A stretch of DNA of 29,477 bases from JBFJVD01 sp041624375 (GTDB lineage: Bacteria; Chloroflexota; Anaerolineae; Anaerolineales; E44-bin32), in assembly GCA_041624375.1 (NCBI GenBank), contig JBFJVD010000011.1:1-29477 (forward strand), in the 5' to 3' direction. The notes under the pieces were generated by a model. That model ran no database searches. It was not told where the DNA came from and was given only the letters and a program-made list of their open reading frames with translations. A program made the position numbers and the translations under genes. Below, piece after piece: positions 8,380 through 15,125 of the stretch (positions within the stretch are counted from its first letter, which is position 1; each line of letters opens with the position of its first letter).

Positions 8380-9255
8380 ATGCGGCTCGCGACCTATTCG
8401 ATGGTGGCCTGTGACCTGAATGAGCAGGCCTGGGGGGTGGCCGTTGCGAGCAAGTTCCTGGCCGCGGGGGCGCTGGTGAGCTGGGCCCGGGCCGGCGCTG
8501 GCGCGATTGCCACCCAGGCGATGGCCAAGGTCGGATACGGCCCCGATGGCCTGAAGCTGCTGGCGGAGGGCGCCTCCGCCGAGAAAGCGCTGGCGGCGCT
8601 CATTGAGGCCGATCCTGGCGCCGCCGATCGACAAGTGGGTCTGGTCGACGGGCAGGGCCGGGCGGCGGCTCACACCGGCGAACGCTGCTTCGAGTGGGCG
8701 GGCCACCGGATCGGTGCGGGCTTCACCTGTCAGGGCAACATCCTCACCGGGCCGGAGACGCTTGAGGCGATGGCTCAGGCGTATGAGGCTGCTGAGGGCG
8801 AACTGGCCGACCGTCTGCTGGCGGCGCTGGCAGCCGGCGACGAGGCAGGCGGCGACCGGCGCGGCAAGCAATCCGCCGCGCTGCTGGTGGTTCGGCCGGG
8901 CGGCGGCTACGGCGGCGACACCGACCGCTACCTGGATCTGCGGGTGGACGATGATCCCGAGCCGGTGAGGAAGCTGCAGCGGCTCGTTGCCAGCCACCAC
9001 ATCTTCTTCGGTCGTACAAAGCCGGAAGATCAGATCGAGGTGGATGCGGCCATCGCCCGCCGCCTTCAGGCGCTGATGAAGCGCGAAGGGTACTATGCCG
9101 GCGAGGTGCATGGCCGCTGGGATGAGGCCTCGAAGCAGGCCATGTGGGCGCTGGTCGGCAATGAAAATCTCGAGGAGCGCTGGAGCCTTGAGGAAGCGCC
9201 CGATCGTATCGATCGGGTCGCGCTGCGGTATCTGGAAGAACGGTTCGGGGAATAG
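8380..9255 (+). CDS. DUF1028 family protein with C-terminal peptidoglycan-binding-like domain
   Basis: Two-domain protein of unknown reaction. Residues 1-190 match DUF1028, a family proposed to have an Ntn-hydrolase-like fold: an opening ATYSMVACD, then GVAVASKFLAAGALVSWARAG, GAIATQA (41-47), DRQVGLVD (83-90), CQGNIL (117-122) and AGGDRRGKQSAALLVV (156-171). Residues about 205-265 resemble the putative peptidoglycan-binding domain often found behind DUF1028 (KREGYYAGEVHGRWDEASKQA). I chose ATG 8380 over the upstream GTG 8356 because GGAGGGGAGGG ends 5 bases before it and the family starts here. It is the last gene of the peptide operon, and its position suggests a hydrolase or amidase acting on imported peptides or cell-wall fragments. 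No signal peptide is visible. Confidence 0.88.
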   Translation: MRLATYSMVACDLNEQAWGVAVASKFLAAGALVSWARAGAGAIATQAMAKVGYGPDGLKLLAEGASAEKALAALIEADPGAADRQVGLVDGQGRAAAHTGERCFEWAGHRIGAGFTCQGNILTGPETLEAMAQAYEAAEGELADRLLAALAAGDEAGGDRRGKQSAALLVVRPGGGYGGDTDRYLDLRVDDDPEPVRKLQRLVASHHIFFGRTKPEDQIEVDAAIARRLQALMKREGYYAGEVHGRWDEASKQAMWALVGNENLEERWSLEEAPDRIDRVALRYLEERFGE

Positions 9256-9267
9256 CTGAGCCCCTAG

Positions 9268-9302
9268 GAGCTTCCGGGAAGCTTTAAGCTTCCCGGAAGC
9301 TC
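9268..9302. terminator. Long hairpin between convergent genes, built of two palindromes
   Basis: GAGCTTCCGGGAAGCT and AGCTTCCCGGAAGCTC form a perfect 16-bp stem with a TTA loop. Each arm is itself a palindrome of the form AGCTTCC-N-GGAAGCT. It lies 12 bases after the DUF1028 stop and 14 bases after the mscS stop on the other strand, so it can act as a two-way terminator. There is no T-tract on either side. Confidence 0.8.
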
Positions 9303-9316
9303 GTCCTATCAACGGT

Positions 9317-10141
9317 CTACGTAGCCTGTTCCAGCAGCACCGAGGTCTTCGGCACCCCCATCTCGATCCCTTCCTGCTGGAAGGCGTTCTTGAGCGCCTG
9401 AACCCCCACATCCTGCGCCCGGCGGTAGTCGGCGCGCGTCGTGTCCACCCAATAGAGTACGCTCACTTCCACCGCATTATCGCCCAGGCGGGTGTAAGCG
9501 ATATCTGGGGCCGGGTCTTCCATAAGCCCAGGCACCTTTTCCAGCGAGCGCAGCGCTACGTCGGTGACGCGTTCAAGGTCTTGCGCATAATCGATCCCGG
9601 CCACGAATTCGACCCGGCGCTGGGTTGAGCGTGTGTAATTGATGATGGCGCTGGTAAAGACGTCGCCGTTGGGGATCACGACGTAGCGACCGTCGATGGC
9701 CTGCATCTCCGTTGTGCGGATGGTGATGTCGCGCACCCGGCCGTGGAATCCGGCCACTTCGATCAGGTCGTCGATTTCAAACGGCTGCTGGAGCAGCAGC
9801 AGGGCGCCGGCGACGAAGTTCTTCGCCACGTCCTGGAGCGCAAAGCCGATCGTGAAGCCGGCGATGCCGAGCCCGGCCAGCAGGCTGGTGACCCGCAAAT
9901 TGATCTGGTCGAGGGCGAAGATCACGCCCAGAATCAGGATCCCCCAGCGTGCCAGGCGGTCGAGCAGCACCTGAACTTCCCGGTCGGCCGCGCGCTGGCG
10001 GGCGGCCCGCACAATGGCCCGGCTCAGCCAGCGGGAGAGGATCAGCGTCGCCAGGACAATCAGCAGCGCAGCCACGATGTTGGGGATGAAGGCGATCAGA
10101 TCGGCAGCGTAGCGGTCGAGCGTTTCTTGAAAGGGCGTCAT
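9317..10141 (-). CDS. Small-conductance mechanosensitive channel (MscS family), copy 1
   Basis: Membrane channel that opens on hypo-osmotic shock. Three TM helices are visible: about 16-36, 64-82 and the glycine/alanine-rich pore helix TM3 (88-115, LAGLGIAGFTIGFALQDVAKN). TM3 is followed by the MscS beta domain with QQPFEIDDLIEV, TTEMQAIDGRYVVIPNGD and a C-terminal alpha/beta part ending near residue 274. I start at ATG 10141, which has GAGGAGG about 6 bases upstream, and not at the more distant codon at 10192. The next gene on this strand is a close paralogue, and the first ~170 residues of the two align without gaps. Confidence 0.93.
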   Translation of the reverse strand: MTPFQETLDRYAADLIAFIPNIVAALLIVLATLILSRWLSRAIVRAARQRAADREVQVLLDRLARWGILILGVIFALDQINLRVTSLLAGLGIAGFTIGFALQDVAKNFVAGALLLLQQPFEIDDLIEVAGFHGRVRDITIRTTEMQAIDGRYVVIPNGDVFTSAIINYTRSTQRRVEFVAGIDYAQDLERVTDVALRSLEKVPGLMEDPAPDIAYTRLGDNAVEVSVLYWVDTTRADYRRAQDVGVQALKNAFQQEGIEMGVPKTSVLLEQAT

Positions 10142-10192
10142 GGGAACCTCCTCGAGATGTGCTCCCATGATACCGAGCTTCCACGCTTCCAT

Positions 10193-10211
10193 GGAGCTTC
10201 CCGGAAGCTCC
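10193..10211 (-). repeat. Palindromic element repeated from the 9268-9302 hairpin
   Basis: GGAGCTTCCCGGAAGCTCC abuts the stop codon of the second mscS gene. Its central 15 bases (10195-10209) are identical to 9287-9301 and differ from 9269-9283 only at the middle base. It can form a 9-bp hairpin with a one-base centre (a three-base loop in practice). It probably serves as the 3' end of the upstream mscS mRNA and may be the remnant of a duplicated gene-plus-terminator unit. Confidence 0.7.
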
Positions 10212-11048
10212 TTAAGCTTGCGGCATCAGAATCGCCATCGTCGGGAACGGCATTTCGATCGACTCGCGCTCGAAGGCGGCCTTGATGGACTTGATTCCGG
10301 CGTCCTGAGCGGCCCGGACATCGGATTCACGCATGCTGACACCCTCGGTGTCGATCCAGTAATAGGCTGTGAACTCGACGGCCGAACCGCCGAAGGCGTC
10401 GAACGCAACTTCGGGCGCCGGCTCCCGCAACATGCCTGGTACTCCATCCAGCGCCTGCAGCGCCACCTGGCTAACGCGCTCAAGGTCGAGGTCGTAGGCG
10501 ACCCCGGCGCGCAGCTGGACGCGGCGGCGCGGCGTCCGGCTGTAGTTGGTGATCGGGCTGACGAAGACGTCGCCGTTGGGGATGGCCACGTTGCGTCCAT
10601 CGGTGGCGAGGATTTCGGTGGTGCGCAGATCGATATCGAGCACGCTGCCGGTGTAGCCGGCGACCTCGATGGTGTCGCCAATGTTGAAGGGCTGCTGGAG
10701 CAGGAGCAGGATCCCGGCGACGAAGTTTTTCGCTACGTCCTGCAGGGCGAAGCCGAGTGTGAAGCCGACGATCCCCAAGCCGGCGATCAGGCTGGTGACA
10801 TCGAAGTTCACCTGCTCGAGCGCCAGCAGGGTGCCAAAGATGAACACCGTCCAGCGGGTGAAGCGCCGCAGCAGTACAATGAGCTCGGGGTCCGTCTGGC
10901 GCCGCTCGGCCGCCGCCGCCACCGCCCGGGCGATCCATGCAGAGAGATATAGTGTGACCAAGAAGACGACGATGCCGCTGATCAGCCCCGGCAGCAGCAT
11001 CATGAATTCGGCGGTGATGGTCTCAAGCGTCTGGTCCACGGTGATCAT
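10212..11048 (-). CDS. Small-conductance mechanosensitive channel (MscS family), copy 2
   Basis: Tandem paralogue of the next gene downstream on this strand. TM helices lie at about 17-37 and 64-82, with pore helix TM3 at 88-115 (IAGLGIVGFTLGFALQDVAKN). The beta domain (QQPFNIGDTIEVAGYTGSV, ILATDGRNVAIPNGDVF) and the C-terminal domain are intact; length is 278 residues. ATG 11048 has GAGGAG four bases upstream. The 5' end faces the glycosyltransferase gene with only 14 bases between the two start codons, so one or both promoters must overlap coding sequence. Two channels side by side could differ in gating threshold or assemble together; the sequence does not decide. Confidence 0.93.
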   Translation of the reverse strand: MITVDQTLETITAEFMMLLPGLISGIVVFLVTLYLSAWIARAVAAAAERRQTDPELIVLLRRFTRWTVFIFGTLLALEQVNFDVTSLIAGLGIVGFTLGFALQDVAKNFVAGILLLLQQPFNIGDTIEVAGYTGSVLDIDLRTTEILATDGRNVAIPNGDVFVSPITNYSRTPRRRVQLRAGVAYDLDLERVSQVALQALDGVPGMLREPAPEVAFDAFGGSAVEFTAYYWIDTEGVSMRESDVRAAQDAGIKSIKAAFERESIEMPFPTMAILMPQA

Positions 11049-11062
11049 CAGTCTCCTCGCTG

Positions 11063-12112
11063 TTGGGGATAGATTTGGGTCATCCTAGCACACCCTACCC
11101 GGCCGTCTCGGTGCTGATGCCCTGCTACAACGCTGCGGCGACTCTCGACGAAGCGGTTGGTTCGATTCTCGAGCAGACGCTTACCGACCTCGAACTGGTG
11201 GTCGTCGACGACGGCTCTCAGGATGGGACGGCTGATCTGCTGGATGCCTGGCGTCGGCGGGATCGCCGGGTGCGCGTCCAGCGCCAGGCGCACACAGGGA
11301 TCGTCGCTGCGTTGAACGCCGGGCTGGCGGCCTGCCGCGCGCCGCTGGTGGCCCGCATGGACGCCGACGACCGCTCACACCCGGAACGGCTGGAAGCTCA
11401 GCTTAACTTCCTCGACCAGGAGCCCGCCATCGCCGTCGCTGGCTGCCTGGTGGAGGCCTTCCCGCCGGAGCAGGTCCGCCGCGGCTTCGAGATCTACCTC
11501 GAATGGCTGAACCGTCTGACCACGCCGGAGGCCATCGCCCGCGAGCTCTTCATCGAAAGCCCCCTGCCGCATCCCTCGGTGATGGTGCGGCGGCAATGGC
11601 TGGAGCGGGTAGGCGGGTATGCGGACCTGGGTTGGCCGGAGGACTACGATCTCTGGCTGCGTTTGCACCTTTACGGAGCCCGCTTCGCCAAGGTCGAGCG
11701 CTGGCTGCTCTCGTGGCGCGAGGACCCGGGGCGCCTCACGCGCACCGACCCCCGCTATTCGGTAGAGAACTTCCTGCGCGCCAAGGCCCACTATCTTGCC
11801 CGGGGGCCGCTCCTCGATCGGGAGGCGGTGATCCTCTGGGGAGCAGGCCAGATGGGCCGGCGCCTTTCGAAGCATCTGCTCCGAGAGGGGGTGCCGATCA
11901 CCGCATTCATCGACATTGATCCCAAGAAGATCGGCCGCACGCGCCGGGGCAGGGCGATCCACGCCCCGGACGACCTTCCCAACCTGTTGGCGCGCCACTC
12001 GCGTCCGGTAGTGCTGGCGGCCGTTGGCGCGCGCGGCGGGCGTCGCGCCATCCGTACGGCGCTCGAATGCCTTGACCTGATCGAAGGCGAGGATTGGTGG
12101 GCGGTCGCCTGA
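11063..12112 (+). CDS. Family 2 glycosyltransferase fused to a Rossmann-like domain
   Basis: The N-terminal GT-A domain (about 14-225) transfers a sugar from a nucleotide donor. It has VSVLMPCYNAA (15-25), VVVDDGSQDGT (46-56), a DAD metal motif in RMDADDR (98-104), and the acceptor-side WPEDYDLWLRL (191-201). Residues 253-349 form a second unit, AVILWGAGQMGRRL with a GxGxxG-like nucleotide loop (260-265), then AFIDIDPKKIG, like the NAD/CoA-binding-type modules found on some sugar-modifying proteins. The cytoplasmic enzyme probably acts on a cell-surface glycan. The TTG start at 11063 is needed to keep the first beta strand, though no good ribosome site is visible; TTG 11075 is an alternative. 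It is divergent from mscS and convergent, 5 bases apart, with the nitrite-reductase module. Confidence 0.85.
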   Translation: MGIDLGHPSTPYPAVSVLMPCYNAAATLDEAVGSILEQTLTDLELVVVDDGSQDGTADLLDAWRRRDRRVRVQRQAHTGIVAALNAGLAACRAPLVARMDADDRSHPERLEAQLNFLDQEPAIAVAGCLVEAFPPEQVRRGFEIYLEWLNRLTTPEAIARELFIESPLPHPSVMVRRQWLERVGGYADLGWPEDYDLWLRLHLYGARFAKVERWLLSWREDPGRLTRTDPRYSVENFLRAKAHYLARGPLLDREAVILWGAGQMGRRLSKHLLREGVPITAFIDIDPKKIGRTRRGRAIHAPDDLPNLLARHSRPVVLAAVGARGGRRAIRTALECLDLIEGEDWWAVA

Positions 12113-12117
12113 AGGGA

Positions 12118-12519
12118 CTAGGCCCCGGCCTGCCGGACGCGCGGCCAGGCATGGAAGGCGAACAGGCTGACCGCAACGAACTGGAGCAGCTTGCCGCCCA
12201 GCCGCAGCCCGCTGACGGAGGTCATCAGCGGCGTGCTCGCCGCCAGCAGGACGCCGGCGTTCAAGAGAGCGAAGGAAGCGACCGCAAGCGCTTCGCCCTG
12301 GCGCCGGCCCCGCCGGCGCGGGAGGATCCAGTAGGCCACGCCCATCCCCAACTGGAGCGTCCAACCGAAGAGAAGGAATTCCGCGTGCGCGGGTAGCCCC
12401 CGCCACAGGAACGGCGACAGATCGATTCCCTTCTGCGCCAGCAGCAGGGCTCCGACCGTAAAGCCTGCCAGCAAATGAAGCAGGGAGGCTCGAACGGCCC
12501 ACACTGTGAGACGCGGCAT
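12118..12519 (-). CDS. Four-TM membrane protein, haem-copper oxidase subunit I-like fragment, copy B
   Basis: 133 residues with four hydrophobic helices (about 10-29, 44-66, 76-94, 108-126). The second helix carries H45-x6-GW-x2-QL-x2-GV-x-YW-x2-P. This pattern also occurs in the neighbouring paralogue and recalls a helix pair of haem-copper oxidase subunit I or NnrS-like proteins, where histidines bind haem. The protein is far too short for an oxidase. It is the last gene of the nitrite-reductase module; its ATG lies one base after the paralogue's stop (TAG-C-ATG), so translation is coupled. The role is unknown; haem or NO handling in the membrane is a guess from context. Confidence 0.72.
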   Translation of the reverse strand: MPRLTVWAVRASLLHLLAGFTVGALLLAQKGIDLSPFLWRGLPAHAEFLLFGWTLQLGMGVAYWILPRRRGRRQGEALAVASFALLNAGVLLAASTPLMTSVSGLRLGGKLLQFVAVSLFAFHAWPRVRQAGA

Positions 12520-12520
12520 G

Positions 12521-12937
12521 CTAGCGCCCTCGCACCCGCCCCCAGCTGTTGGCCACGAACGCCAGTCCCGCCAGCCACTGAAGCAGCGCAGAGATCAGCA
12601 GCACGGTCCCCCAGGCCTCGCCACCCGGGCCGGCGCGCGGCTCGGCGATCACTCGCAGGATCAGCCCAAGATTGAGCAGCAGGAAGGTCGCCCAGGCGAG
12701 CGGCTCACTGCCCCGCGGCCGCTCGCGTGAGGCGGTCGGGAACATCCAGTAGACCACGCCGAAGATGAGCTGGGTCACCCAGCCGACCGCGAAAAGGTGA
12801 AGCGACGAAGGTGTGAAGGTCCGAAGGGACGCCGGTAGGTCCAATACGGACACGGCGGCCAGCACGGCGCCGGCCAGCAGCGCCAGCGCCAGGTAGAGGA
12901 AGGACGTGCGGATGTAGAAACGCGCGAGAAGCGGCAT
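12521..12937 (-). CDS. Four-TM membrane protein, haem-copper oxidase subunit I-like fragment, copy A
   Basis: 138 residues with four predicted helices (about 11-31, 46-66, 80-97, 109-131). Helix 2 reads LHLFAVGWVTQLIFGVVYW, with H47 and a conserved GW/QL/GV/YW/P frame shared with the adjacent copy B. Further shared points are an N-terminal MPxL-R-S, a mid-protein LLNxG and a C-terminal LLQ-A. The two genes are thus tandem paralogues. It lies 24 bases downstream of the cupin gene and shares the orientation of nirK, so it probably belongs to the same transcript. I do not recognise a defined function; a haem-binding or assembly role in nitrogen-oxide metabolism is an inference. Confidence 0.74.
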   Translation of the reverse strand: MPLLARFYIRTSFLYLALALLAGAVLAAVSVLDLPASLRTFTPSSLHLFAVGWVTQLIFGVVYWMFPTASRERPRGSEPLAWATFLLLNLGLILRVIAEPRAGPGGEAWGTVLLISALLQWLAGLAFVANSWGRVRGR

Positions 12938-12961
12938 CTGATCGCCCGCAGTCCGTGGATC

Positions 12962-13303
12962 TCAGGCTTCTGCGCCCGGCTTGAGCAACGTCAGCAGCAT
13001 GACCACTTCGGTCTCGGCACGCACGCTGTGCGGCAGATTGGCGGGAAGGTGCGCCCACGTTCCCGGGCCGGCGCGATAGTCTTCCTCGCCGAGCGTCAGG
13101 CCGGCCTCGCCCCGCACGAACTGGATCAGCGCCGGACGCGACGCCGTGTGCTCGCTCAACTCCTGCCCGGCGGCAAAGCCGAAGAGCGTGACCTTGATGA
13201 GTTCATCCGCATGAACGGTGCGGCTGACGATGCTGTCCGCGGGGATCGGCGGGAGCAGATCGTCCAGGCTTTCGATGAAGGTGTGCCCCTGGGTATTCAT
13301 CAT
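12962..13303 (-). CDS. Small single-domain cupin protein
   Basis: 113 residues forming one beta-barrel cupin: GFAAGQELSEHTASRPALIQ (about 42-61), FVRGEAGLTLGEEDYRAGPG (62-81), LPANLPHSVRAETE (88-99). Only one histidine (H52) lies in motif 1 and one (H92) in motif 2, so a metal site would be incomplete or different from the classical HxH-E-H set. Two adjacent ATGs (13303 and 13300) follow an AGGGA site; either could be used, while the longer frame upstream has composition unlike a protein. It sits between nirK and the paired membrane proteins. Such cupins often act as sensors or small binding proteins; a role linked to nitrite or NO is only contextual. Confidence 0.82.
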   Translation of the reverse strand: MMNTQGHTFIESLDDLLPPIPADSIVSRTVHADELIKVTLFGFAAGQELSEHTASRPALIQFVRGEAGLTLGEEDYRAGPGTWAHLPANLPHSVRAETEVVMLLTLLKPGAEA

Positions 13304-13329
13304 GGATTCCCTATGTAGGATCGAAGGGG

Positions 13330-13355
13330 GAGAGGGCGAACTGCTCCGCCCTCTC
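13330..13355 (-). terminator. Hairpin between nirK and the cupin gene
   Basis: GAGAGGGCG and CGCCCTCTC form a perfect 9-bp stem around an 8-base loop, 22 bases after the nirK stop and 27 bases before the cupin start codon. No T-tract follows, so it may protect the nirK 3' end or reduce read-through. Confidence 0.5.
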
Positions 13356-13376
13356 GCCTCTCGGATGCCTGCTGAG

Positions 13377-14807
13377 CTACGGCCCGGCGGGTCCTTCACG
13401 GAAGACGTCCGGCTGATCGTCTCCCTCAGCGTACAGGAACCCGACAAGCCCGCGCTCCAACCGGCTCAACGCGTGGTCCACCAGGATGTAGCGACCCGGG
13501 ACGTCGAGCAGGAATTCCACCACCGCCGCCCCGCCGGGCGCGACGGAGATCGTCTGCACGTCGTTCAGTGGAGGCGACGTCATCGATGCGAAGGGGTAGA
13601 CGCGGTCGAAGATCTCGCCGATCACATGGAACGACGACGTGAAGTTCGGTCCGCCGACGCCGAAGAAGATGCGCACGGTTTCGCCGACGTTCGCCCGCAG
13701 CGCGAACTCATCCGAGGTCAATCCGCCCGCTGCGCCGTTGAAGACGAAGTATTCGGGCCGCTCGTCCAGCATCGCCTCGTGGCTGAAATCAAGCTCGCCC
13801 AGCGTGCCGAAGGGCTGTTCCGTGTAGATCTCGCCCTGCATCACGTAGAACTCGCGATCGACTTCTGGGAAGCCACCCTCCGGCTCAACCACAATCAATC
13901 CATACATGCCGCTGGCGATGTGGTGGGCCACGGAAGGTGTGGCGCAGTGGTAAACGTAGACGCCGGGGTTGAGTGCCTGGAAGGTGAATACAGTCTCCTC
14001 GCCCGGGGCGGTCTGGGTATAGACCGCGCCGCCGCCGGGGCCGTTGACGGCGTGCAGGTCGATCGAGTGCGCCAGCGTGCTGGAGGTGTCGTTCGTCATG
14101 CGCAGCTCTACGGTGTCCTGCACACGGACCCGGATCATCGGCCCGGGCACCGCGCCATCGAAGGTGAAGTAGTTGTAGGTCGTCCCGTCAGCAAGCTGAC
14201 CCGTGACCTCGATCGCGGTGAGCTCAACGGTGACCAGCTCCGGCTCGCGATCACCGATTGGCGGCGGCACCTCGGCCGGGTCGCGGATGATGACCTCACC
14301 GACCGCAGCCGCGGGACCGCCCTCGCCGACAACCAGCGTGCCCCACATCCCGGCTTGCCGGTGGCCGGGGACCGAGCAGTAGTAGACGAACTCTCCGTCG
14401 TCGCCAGTCTTAAAGATGATGACTGCCTCGTCGCCGAGGTCGGTGAGCTCCGCGGTCTTGACGCCAAACTCATCGATGGCCAGGTCGTGCATGATGGCGT
14501 CGGCGTTCTGGAGCGTGATTTTGACGACGTCCCCGGGATCGGCGGTCAGGGTGGGGTTCACTTGGCCATCGATGTCCCCGCCGACGCCGACGAACACCAG
14601 TCCGCCGTAGTCGCCGCCCGTGAGCAGCGTGTATTCGACGTCCGCCTCCTCCTGGGCCAGATCGCCGGCCTCGGCAACGGGCCCGCCGTTGTTCTCGTTG
14701 GCGCCCGCACCGGTCGTAGCCGGCGGCTGGGTAGTCTGCCCGCCGCAGGCGGCCAGTGCGATGGCACCGATGAGGATCAGTGTGGCGAAGTAGGTGAGGT
14801 TACGCAT
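13377..14807 (-). CDS. nirK: Copper nitrite reductase (NirK) with extra N-terminal cupredoxin domain, lipoprotein
   Basis: Reduces nitrite to nitric oxide outside the membrane. A signal with lipobox ALAAC (C21) should anchor it. An extra cupredoxin (about 56-162) has a full type-1 copper set, H107, C144, H149 and M154 (MHDL, YYCSVPGHRQAGM). The two-domain NirK follows: type-1 ligands H247, C288, H296 and M301; type-2 ligands H252, H287 and H445; catalytic D250 and H394 (AHSIDLHAV, YHCATPSVAHHIASGM, SSFHVIGEIFD, VDHALSR). Nothing essential is missing, so it should be active. The built-in cupredoxin probably passes electrons to the reductase core. I start at ATG 14807 (AGGAG 7 bases upstream), 8 bases inside the DUF1858-like gene. 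The 476-residue length exceeds that of classical NirK by about the added domain. Confidence 0.96.
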   Translation of the reverse strand: MRNLTYFATLILIGAIALAACGGQTTQPPATTGAGANENNGGPVAEAGDLAQEEADVEYTLLTGGDYGGLVFVGVGGDIDGQVNPTLTADPGDVVKITLQNADAIMHDLAIDEFGVKTAELTDLGDEAVIIFKTGDDGEFVYYCSVPGHRQAGMWGTLVVGEGGPAAAVGEVIIRDPAEVPPPIGDREPELVTVELTAIEVTGQLADGTTYNYFTFDGAVPGPMIRVRVQDTVELRMTNDTSSTLAHSIDLHAVNGPGGGAVYTQTAPGEETVFTFQALNPGVYVYHCATPSVAHHIASGMYGLIVVEPEGGFPEVDREFYVMQGEIYTEQPFGTLGELDFSHEAMLDERPEYFVFNGAAGGLTSDEFALRANVGETVRIFFGVGGPNFTSSFHVIGEIFDRVYPFASMTSPPLNDVQTISVAPGGAAVVEFLLDVPGRYILVDHALSRLERGLVGFLYAEGDDQPDVFREGPAGP

Positions 14808-15069
14808 CCTGAATCTCCTGTTCACTCCCCGACCGGGTTTTGGGCGGAGCATTGCCGGCGATTTGGCCCGATAGATCCTGCAGAAAGGTGCCCGGGTCTT
14901 GCTGGTAGATCTCAAGCGCCTCGTCCACCCGGTGGAAGTCGGCAAAGGTGCAGCCGACGCACGCCATCCGACGAAGAAGGATGATCTCGACGGAGCGCGG
15001 GTAACGGTGGATCAGTTCGCTCACAGAGAGTTTGAGCACGCCTTCCAGCTCCGCGGGTGAGGGGTCCAT
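14800..15069 (-). CDS. DUF1858-like small protein with CxxC
   Basis: 89 residues. The core matches the DUF1858 pattern: LKLSVSELIHRYPRSVEIILLRRMACVGC, with C37 and C40, then TFADFHRVDEALEIY. Members are often found next to, or fused with, hybrid-cluster or nitrogen-oxide proteins and may bind a metal or a partner through the CxxC. The gene is first in the nirK transcript, and its stop codon lies within the nirK start region, so translation is coupled. No Shine-Dalgarno site precedes ATG 15069, but a -10 box is placed so that transcription would begin at the A of that ATG (leaderless). The last 20 residues, after GNAPPK, look disordered. Confidence 0.86.
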   Translation of the reverse strand: MDPSPAELEGVLKLSVSELIHRYPRSVEIILLRRMACVGCTFADFHRVDEALEIYQQDPGTFLQDLSGQIAGNAPPKTRSGSEQEIQDA

Positions 15070-15117
15070 GCCTGCAGGTTAGCAGGCGGGGGTCGATTCG
15101 TCGTTGCGCTGGCGCAA
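15069..15117 (-). promoter_or_regulatory. Putative class II Fnr/Dnr-activated, leaderless promoter of the DUF1858-nirK genes
   Basis: On the - strand TAACCT occupies -12 to -7 relative to the A of ATG 15069, with GCAGGC between. Upstream lies the perfect dyad TTGCGCTGGCGCAA at 15104-15117, centred at 15110.5, which is -41.5 if the A is +1. That is the standard position for class II activation by Crp/Fnr proteins, and a Crp/Fnr gene ends 9 bases further upstream. The geometry is read directly from the sequence; use of the site is inferred. Confidence 0.7.
15104..15117. promoter_or_regulatory. Crp/Fnr-family operator (TTGCG-N4-CGCAA)
   Basis: A perfectly symmetrical 14-base site with the half-site TTGCG. 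It keeps the TTG...CAA frame of Fnr/Dnr/NnrR boxes (TTGAT-N4-ATCAA for Fnr), with GC-shifted inner bases as in some NnrR-type sites. It lies in the 56-base gap between the regulator gene and its probable target. Confidence 0.72.
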
Positions 15118-15125
15118 AGAGGCGA

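Noticed and set aside
13218..14984. Long + strand open frame of 588 codons opposite nirK
   Set aside because: It lies antisense to a protein with a full set of copper ligands and has no family-like motif; GC-rich codon use opens the opposite frame.
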